A stretch of 5,651 bases of DNA, from NCBI GenBank assembly GCA_016285615.1, contig JAEERB010000151.1, positions 1 through 5,651 on the forward strand, read 5' to 3'. Numbering within the stretch: position 1 is the stretch's first letter; each line of letters starts with the position of its first letter. The notes under the pieces were generated by a model. That model had not been told where the DNA came from, did no database searches, and worked only from the letters and a program-made list of their open reading frames with translations. The position numbers and the translations under genes are program-made. Origin of the DNA: Bacteroidales bacterium (GTDB taxonomy: Bacteria; Bacteroidota; Bacteroidia; Bacteroidales; WCHB1-69). Below, in pieces: positions 3,401 to 5,651 of this stretch.

Positions 3401-5651
3401 GACATATTCCTTCACGGTCAATGCTGCAGCTTCTTATGTTGCCAACTTTATTCAAACATTTGCTATTACAGCAACGGCGAACCCAACAGCAGGAGGTAGT
3501 GTTACGGGCGGTGGAACTTACAACAGCGGAGCATCTTGTACCCTGACCGCCACTCCGGCCACGGGTTACTCCTTCGTCAACTGGACGTCGGGAAATTCCC
3601 AGGTCTCCACCAATGCAAGCTACCAATTCACGGTTACTGGAGCAAGGACACTCGTCGCCAACTTCGCACCGAACACATACACGGTGACGCTGAACACCAA
3701 CAATGGTACCATCAACAGCGGCAACGTCACTTCCTATACTTACGGTGTGGGAGCGACCCTGCCCACCGATGTCACCCGCACGGGATATACCTTCGGTGGC
3801 TGGTACGACAATGCCAACCTCACGGGCACGGCAGTAACGGCCATTTCAAACACAGCCACGGGCAACAAGACCTTCTGGGCCAAGTGGACCATCAACAGCT
3901 ACGCCATCGGCGCTTCTGCCAATCCCACCGCAGGCGGCACGGTGAACGGAGCAGGAACATACAACTATGGTGCCAGTTGCACATTGACAGCTACTCCCGC
4001 TACGGGCTACAATTTCACGAAGTGGACAAAGAACAACACTCAAGTCTCCACTAATGCCAACTATACGTTTACGGTAAATGCGGCGGGAACCTATGTGGCA
4101 CAGTTTACCAAAAAAACATACACTATCAGCGCCTCGGCCAATCCCACTGCGGGAGGTACGGTAACTGGTGCAGGCACATACGAACATGGTTCCACTTGTA
4201 CACTGACGGCTTCTCCGTCCACGGGTTACTCCTTCGTCAACTGGACGGCGAATGGCTCCCAAGTCTCTACCAATGCGAGCTATCAGTTCACGGTTACCGG
4301 TGCGCGGACGCTCGTCGCCAACTTCGCTCCGATCACATACACGGTGACGCTGAACGCCAACAATGGTACCATCAACAGCGGCAACGTGACTTCCTATACC
4401 TACGGTGTGGGAGCGACCCTGCCTACCGATGTCACCCGCACGGGATATACCTTCGGCGGATGGTACGACAATGCCAACCTTACAGGTTCGGCAGTAACGG
4501 ACATTTCAACCACTGCCACAGGTGATAAGAGCTTCTGGGCCAAGTGGACCATCAACAGCTACGCCATCGGCGCTTCCGCCAATCCCACCGCAGGCGGCAC
4601 GGTGAGCGGTGCTGGCTCATACAACTATGGTGCATCTTGTACTTTGACTGCCACTCCCGCCACGGGCTACACCTTCACCAATTGGAAGAAGGGTACACAA
4701 GTGGTCAGCACCGATGCTTCGTATCAGTTTACGGTAACCGAGGCTGCCTCATATACAGCCACCTTCACCCTCAACAGCTATGCCATCTCTGCCTCGGCCA
4801 ACCCAACCGCAGGCGGCACGGTGACAGGTGCGGGCACATACAACCATGGTTCGACGGCTTCGCTGACTGCCACGGCTAACACGGGTTATACCTTTATTAA
4901 TTGGACGGAGAATGGACAGCCGGTGTCCACCAATCCTACTTATAGTTTCACTGTTACAAGCGCGAAGACACTTGTGGCCAATTTCAGTCTGAATAGTTAT
5001 TCAATTGCCGCTTCAGCCAACCCGAACAACGGCGGTACCGTGACGGGTGCTGGCACATACAATCATGGTGAGACGGCTTCGCTGACTGCCTCGGCCGCCG
5101 AAGGTTATAGCTTTGTTAACTGGACCGAAGGCACCCAAGTGGTTTTCAACAACGCCACCTATGGTTTCACGGTAACAGGAGAAAGAACTTTGGTTGCCAA
5201 CTTCAGCCTGAACAGCTATACTTTGACCATCAATTACAAGTATGCAAATGGCAATCAAGCTGCTCCGACACATACCGAAAGCGTGAACTACAATGCGGCT
5301 TACAGTGTTACTTCGCCTGTCATCACCGGTTACACCGCCGACCAGCCGGTCGTGACGGGCACGATGGGTACGGAGAACGTGACGGTTAATGTTACATACG
5401 CCATCAACAGCTACACGCTGACCGTCAACTACCTATATGCCAACGGCACCACGGCTGCAACGACACACACGGAGAGTGTGGACTACAACGCCACCTACAG
5501 CGTCACTTCACCCGACATCACTGGCTACACCGCCGACCAGCCGGTCGTGACGGGCACGATGGGCACGGAGAACGTGACCGTCGATGTGACCTACAGCATC
5601 AACAGCTACACGTTGACGATCAACTACCTATATGCCAACAGCACCACGGCA
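330..5651 (+). CDS. Giant secreted BspA-like LRR / InlB-repeat / MucBP-repeat surface protein (3' partial)
   Basis: This gene encodes at least 1,774 residues and has no stop before the window ends. ATG-330 is the first start after an in-frame TAA at 315. Residues 1-27 form a signal peptide: basic LLNKKR, hydrophobic core, then a signal peptidase I-like AWA end. Domains in order: BspA/LRR_5 region (about 32-493); two divergent InlB B-like repeats (495-636); a C-type-lectin-like module (641-895) ending in GRSVRLVC; eight more InlB-like repeats (898-1627) interrupted by two Flg_new repeats (1116-1187 and 1336-1407); two MucBP-like repeats (1628-1757) and the start of a third. The family logic is that of exported adhesins with a binding head and a repetitive stalk; the ligand is unknown. 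Membership of BspA-like proteins is seen from motifs, while adhesin function is inferred. Any C-terminal sorting or type IX secretion domain would lie beyond the window. The protein is rich in T, N, S, G and A and has few charged residues. Confidence 0.95.
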   Translation, partial: MIVHLLNKKRIIALLIALCCSWGTAWASYSVSYTYQGNTLYYSCSTSTHKAWVVFPGNYDDDGGWGGYTEPSGSLIIPSSFTISSGTFAGTYNVVGISNNAFEYCDDITTVTIPSSVTSIGEYAFSDCGYLTTVNGGNSVVSIQRGAFAECRRLASFVVSNATTSIGDNAFYGCSSLKTITIGNSLTSIASSAFYSTYLNNIYYTGTIQQWCSISNIGNVNRSNCNFYINNQLVTDLVIPETITSIPWGAFNNMTCLTSVTIPSSVTTIGSSAFDGCTNLSSVNYTGTLAQWCSISVSNNAFSSHDFYINNQLITDLVIPQSVTTIKQNAFAYCSSLTSVTIPSTVTTINSSAFSNCDNMSTVYFTGTIAQWLSLSNKIPYSNVQNLYINNQLITDLVIPETVTQIPESAFFYASFLNSVTIPNSVTSIGNWAFSGCTGLTSITLISGTPPSISSYTFNHVPTNTPIHVPCGSASAYQSANYWSSFTNYQEGFGITVLANPNEGGAVSGGGSFCDNTSCTITAAPATGYTFTNWTRGSQIVSTDPSYTFIVTSSESYTANFTINSYAINASASPTAGGSITGTGNYDHGSVCALTASPSSGYAFLKWMEDGAVVSTDATYSFTVTRARNLTAVFTKGHLPGVFTVANNEQVCFSVGNLQYKASTNTWRFAPNQWDNCGAANTNISSTYNNWIDLFGWGTSGYNHGATNYQPWSTTTNSSKYYAYGQSSYNLYDQTGKADWGYNAISNGGNTENSWRTLKLEEWNWVLNTRSTVSGIRYAKATVNSVKGLILLPDNWNSSYYSLNNTNQSNASFSSNYISQTQWATLEQHGAVFLPAAGSRSGITVTGINTGGYYHASSAGTNTSASYFMSFLDGSLSTTQTERYQGRSVRLVCTPQDYVTINASSNPSGGGTVAGAGLYEIGSSCTLTATPATGYNFSKWTKNGTQVSTNANYTFTVTGAASYVAVFTKKSYTISASASPSAGGTVSGAGSYQYGTTCTLTATANSGYAFVNWTKNGTQVSTNPTYSFTVNAAASYVANFIQTFAITATANPTAGGSVTGGGTYNSGASCTLTATPATGYSFVNWTSGNSQVSTNASYQFTVTGARTLVANFAPNTYTVTLNTNNGTINSGNVTSYTYGVGATLPTDVTRTGYTFGGWYDNANLTGTAVTAISNTATGNKTFWAKWTINSYAIGASANPTAGGTVNGAGTYNYGASCTLTATPATGYNFTKWTKNNTQVSTNANYTFTVNAAGTYVAQFTKKTYTISASANPTAGGTVTGAGTYEHGSTCTLTASPSTGYSFVNWTANGSQVSTNASYQFTVTGARTLVANFAPITYTVTLNANNGTINSGNVTSYTYGVGATLPTDVTRTGYTFGGWYDNANLTGSAVTDISTTATGDKSFWAKWTINSYAIGASANPTAGGTVSGAGSYNYGASCTLTATPATGYTFTNWKKGTQVVSTDASYQFTVTEAASYTATFTLNSYAISASANPTAGGTVTGAGTYNHGSTASLTATANTGYTFINWTENGQPVSTNPTYSFTVTSAKTLVANFSLNSYSIAASANPNNGGTVTGAGTYNHGETASLTASAAEGYSFVNWTEGTQVVFNNATYGFTVTGERTLVANFSLNSYTLTINYKYANGNQAAPTHTESVNYNAAYSVTSPVITGYTADQPVVTGTMGTENVTVNVTYAINSYTLTVNYLYANGTTAATTHTESVDYNATYSVTSPDITGYTADQPVVTGTMGTENVTVDVTYSINSYTLTINYLYANSTTA
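423..1808 (+). repeat. BspA-type leucine-rich repeat (LRR_5) region, residues about 32-493
   Basis: The region opens with a BspA-style N-terminal cap: LYYSC, a GGWGGY loop, SLIIPSSFTISSGTFAGTYNV, then VVGISNNAFEYC. It continues with repeats of the form LTSVTIPSSVTTIGSSAF-x-x-C, the LRR_5 hallmark, with IP, T-I-G and AF positions recurring about every 23 residues. Three larger units of 80-81 residues each carry (Y/F)TGT-x-x-QW followed by YINNQL(V/I)TDLVIP. The region closes with IHVPCGSASAYQSANYWSSFTNYQE, whose VPCG...AY...W..F pattern commonly ends such arrays in Bacteroidales. LRR_5 regions of this kind bind host or bacterial surface proteins in BspA of Tannerella; the ligand here is unknown. 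GC is about 28% in sampled lines, far lower than downstream. Confidence 0.9.
936..1547 (+). repeat. 80-residue LRR super-unit, three tandem copies
   Basis: The pattern aromatic-TGT-x-x-QW begins at residues 204, 285 and 365, giving spacings of 81 and 80 residues. Each is followed about 25 residues later by YINNQL(V/I)TDLVIP. Copies one and two have QWCSIS, and copy three has QWLSLS. Every unit contains two LRR_5 turns, so the array grows two turns at a time. DNA identity between copies is moderate, so these duplications look older than those in the C-terminal stalk. Confidence 0.8.
1812..2237 (+). repeat. Divergent InlB B-like repeats 1 and 2 (residues 495-636)
   Basis: Two repeats of about 70 residues follow the LRR end. 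Each has the pattern I-x-A-x-P-x-x-G-G-x-(V/I)-x-G-x-G, a cysteine before (T/A)-(I/L)-T-A, GY-x-F-x-x-W, VST-D, and a closing Y-T-A-x-F or L-T-A-V-F. This fits the divergent InlB B-repeat family (Flg_new_2), small beta-rich spacers in surface proteins. Repeat 1 carries two cysteines (SFCDNTSC) where most later repeats have one. Repeat 2 runs into the globular domain through a short KGHLPG linker. Confidence 0.85.
2250..3014 (+). other. C-type-lectin-like / Fibrobacter major paralogous-type domain, residues 641-895
   Basis: This is a single-copy 255-residue globular module inside the repeat array. It begins GVFTVANNEQVCFSVGNLQY and proceeds through TWRFAPNQWD, WIDLFGWGTSGYNHG, a Y-rich loop, the motif ISNGGNTENSWRTLKLEEW, GIRYAKATVN, GLILLPDNW, GAVFLPAAGSR and GGYYHASS, ending GRSVRLVC. 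The order matches modules found in many Bacteroidales surface proteins that resemble formylglycine-enzyme or C-type-lectin-like folds; the terminal G-x-SVRLV is the most telling part. Sulfatase-modifying catalytic function is not indicated. A carbohydrate or protein binding role is inferred from the fold only. The stretch before GRSVRLVC is Y/S/N/T-rich, as in the variable regions of lectin-fold proteins diversified by retroelements, but no template repeat or reverse transcriptase is in the window. Confidence 0.7.
3021..3674 (+). repeat. Divergent InlB B-like repeats 3, 4 and 5 (residues 898-1115)
   Basis: Three repeats of 72-73 residues (3021-3239, 3240-3455, 3456-3674) follow the globular module. 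Shared signatures are NPSGGGTV or SPSAGGTV, (S/T)CTLTAT, GY-x-F-x-x-W, QVSTN and a closing YVA-x-F or LVANF. Repeats 3 and 4 carry WTKNGTQVSTN, while repeat 5 carries VNWTSGNSQVSTNASY and TVTGARTLVANFAP, which is the version duplicated later as repeat 7. This is the zone where codon use shifts from A/T-ending to C/G-ending. Confidence 0.88.
3675..3890 (+). repeat. Flg_new (Listeria-Bacteroides) repeat A, residues 1116-1187
   Basis: A 72-residue repeat of the classical InlB B-repeat type: YTVTLNTNNGTI, a YGVGATLPTD segment, RTGYTFGGWYDNANLTG, and a closing FWAKWT. The GYTF-G-G-W-Y and AKW motifs define the family, and it lacks the cysteine of the neighbouring divergent repeats. Its sister copy at 4335-4550 is over 90% identical at the DNA level, so one arose from the other recently. 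Confidence 0.9.
3891..4334 (+). repeat. Divergent InlB B-like repeats 6 and 7 (residues 1188-1335)
   Basis: Repeat 6 (3891-4115) has INSYAIGASANPTAGGTV, ASCTLTATPATGY and KWTKNNTQVSTNANYTF, closing YVAQFTKK; its second half resembles repeat 3. Repeat 7 (4116-4334) has STCTLTASPSTGYSFVNW and TVTGARTLVANFAP and is the duplicate of repeat 5. Both lie between the two Flg_new repeats and are stalk modules. Confidence 0.88.
4335..4550 (+). repeat. Flg_new (Listeria-Bacteroides) repeat B, residues 1336-1407
   Basis: Same length and motifs as repeat A, with small changes: NANNGTI for NTNNGTI, LTGSAVTDIS for LTGTAVTAIS, and GDKSFWAKWT for GNKTFWAKWT. Comparing 3661-3840 with 4321-4500 base by base gives 12 differences in 180. 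Confidence 0.9.
4551..5210 (+). repeat. Divergent InlB B-like repeats 8, 9 and 10 (residues 1408-1627)
   Basis: Three contiguous repeats of 73-74 residues (4551-4772, 4773-4991, 4992-5210). Repeat 8 duplicates the front of repeat 6 and keeps ASCTLTATPATGY. Repeats 9 and 10 have NHGSTASLTA and NHGETASLTA, so alanine replaces the cysteine conserved in repeats 1-8. They end LVANFSLNSY, leading into the MucBP-like units. Confidence 0.88.
5211..5651 (+). repeat. MucBP-like repeats, two complete and one cut (residues 1628-1774)
   Basis: Units of 65 residues start at 5211 and 5406, and a third starts at 5601 and is cut by the window edge. Each reads NSYTL-T-(I/V)-NY-x-YANG, then THTESV-(N/D)-YNA, YSVTSP-x-ITGYTADQP, and GTMGTENVTV-x-VTY. 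The short NYxYANG opening, VTSPxIxGY and GTM..ENVTVxVxY motifs match MucBP-like domains, found in mucus-binding and other stalked surface proteins. Bases 5331-5368 and 5526-5563 are identical over 38 positions at an offset of 195. More copies are likely beyond the window. Mucin binding is not established for such short Bacteroidales versions. Confidence 0.82.

Larger units (their letters stand above)
3456..4772 (+). repeat. 660-bp tandem duplication of a three-domain cassette
   Basis: The cassette [InlB-like repeat 5 - Flg_new A - repeat 6] at 3456-4115 is followed directly by [repeat 7 - Flg_new B - repeat 8] at 4116-4772. Compared by eye at an offset of 660, bases 3541-4020 and 4201-4680 differ at about 59 of 480 positions (roughly 88% identical), and the core 3661-3840 against 4321-4500 at 12 of 180 (93%). 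The flanks of the cassette are more diverged. The offset is a whole number of codons, so the frame is kept. The pattern fits in-frame tandem duplication, possibly with later gene conversion of the core. Confidence 0.85.

Noticed and set aside
3536..4054. 172-codon forward open frame, and a similar 109-codon frame at 4196-4525
   Set aside because: Both lie in another frame of the large gene. They share an offset of 660 because the underlying DNA is duplicated, and their products (H-, R- and Q-rich) resemble no family. They are shadows of the GC-rich repeats.
3846..4262. 138-codon reverse-strand open frame, with others at 3300-3626 and 5013-5273
   Set aside because: These antisense frames stay open only because the stalk codons are T/A/G-rich and repeated in phase. 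No start context or recognisable domain supports them.

Overview
The window holds one very large protein-coding gene that reads left to right and is still open at the right edge, preceded by about 330 bases of repeat-rich non-coding DNA. The gene starts at 330 and runs 1,774 codons without a stop to base 5651, so its C-terminus lies outside the window. I see no other credible gene, RNA gene, mobile element or CRISPR array on either strand.

The sequence suggests a Bacteroidales bacterium (Bacteroides/Prevotella-like gut, rumen or oral lineage). The protein architecture is typical of that order: BspA-type leucine-rich repeats, InlB-like 'Listeria-Bacteroides' repeats and MucBP-like repeats. The translation leader is A/T-only apart from three C, with no Shine-Dalgarno motif. 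The upstream intergenic DNA carries heptamer tandem repeats of a kind often seen in that group. The genus cannot be fixed from this window.

Layout. Bases 1-329 are non-coding, with a strongly G-poor top strand, a 7-bp TCAATTA tandem array (91-138), smaller direct repeats, and an A/T-rich promoter and leader region. Within the gene the order is: signal peptide (330-410); BspA/LRR_5 region (about 423-1808) containing three copies of an 80-residue super-unit; two InlB-like repeats (1812-2237); a 255-residue globular domain resembling C-type-lectin-like or 'Fibrobacter succinogenes major paralogous' domains (2250-3014); three more InlB-like repeats (3021-3674); a Flg_new repeat (3675-3890); two InlB-like repeats (3891-4334); a second Flg_new repeat (4335-4550); three InlB-like repeats (4551-5210); and two complete plus one cut MucBP-like repeat (5211-5651).

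The inferred picture is a secreted, surface-displayed adhesin-like protein. A ligand-binding LRR head and a lectin-fold-like module would be carried on a long flexible stalk of small beta-rich repeats. The stalk is evolving by in-frame tandem duplication: a 660-bp unit (3456-4115 and 4116-4772) and a 195-bp unit (from 5211) are each repeated with high DNA identity. Base composition climbs from about 28% GC in LRR lines to 63-70% GC in late repeat lines of the same reading frame, which suggests the stalk and head have different histories. Domain names come from recognised motifs, not from a database search.
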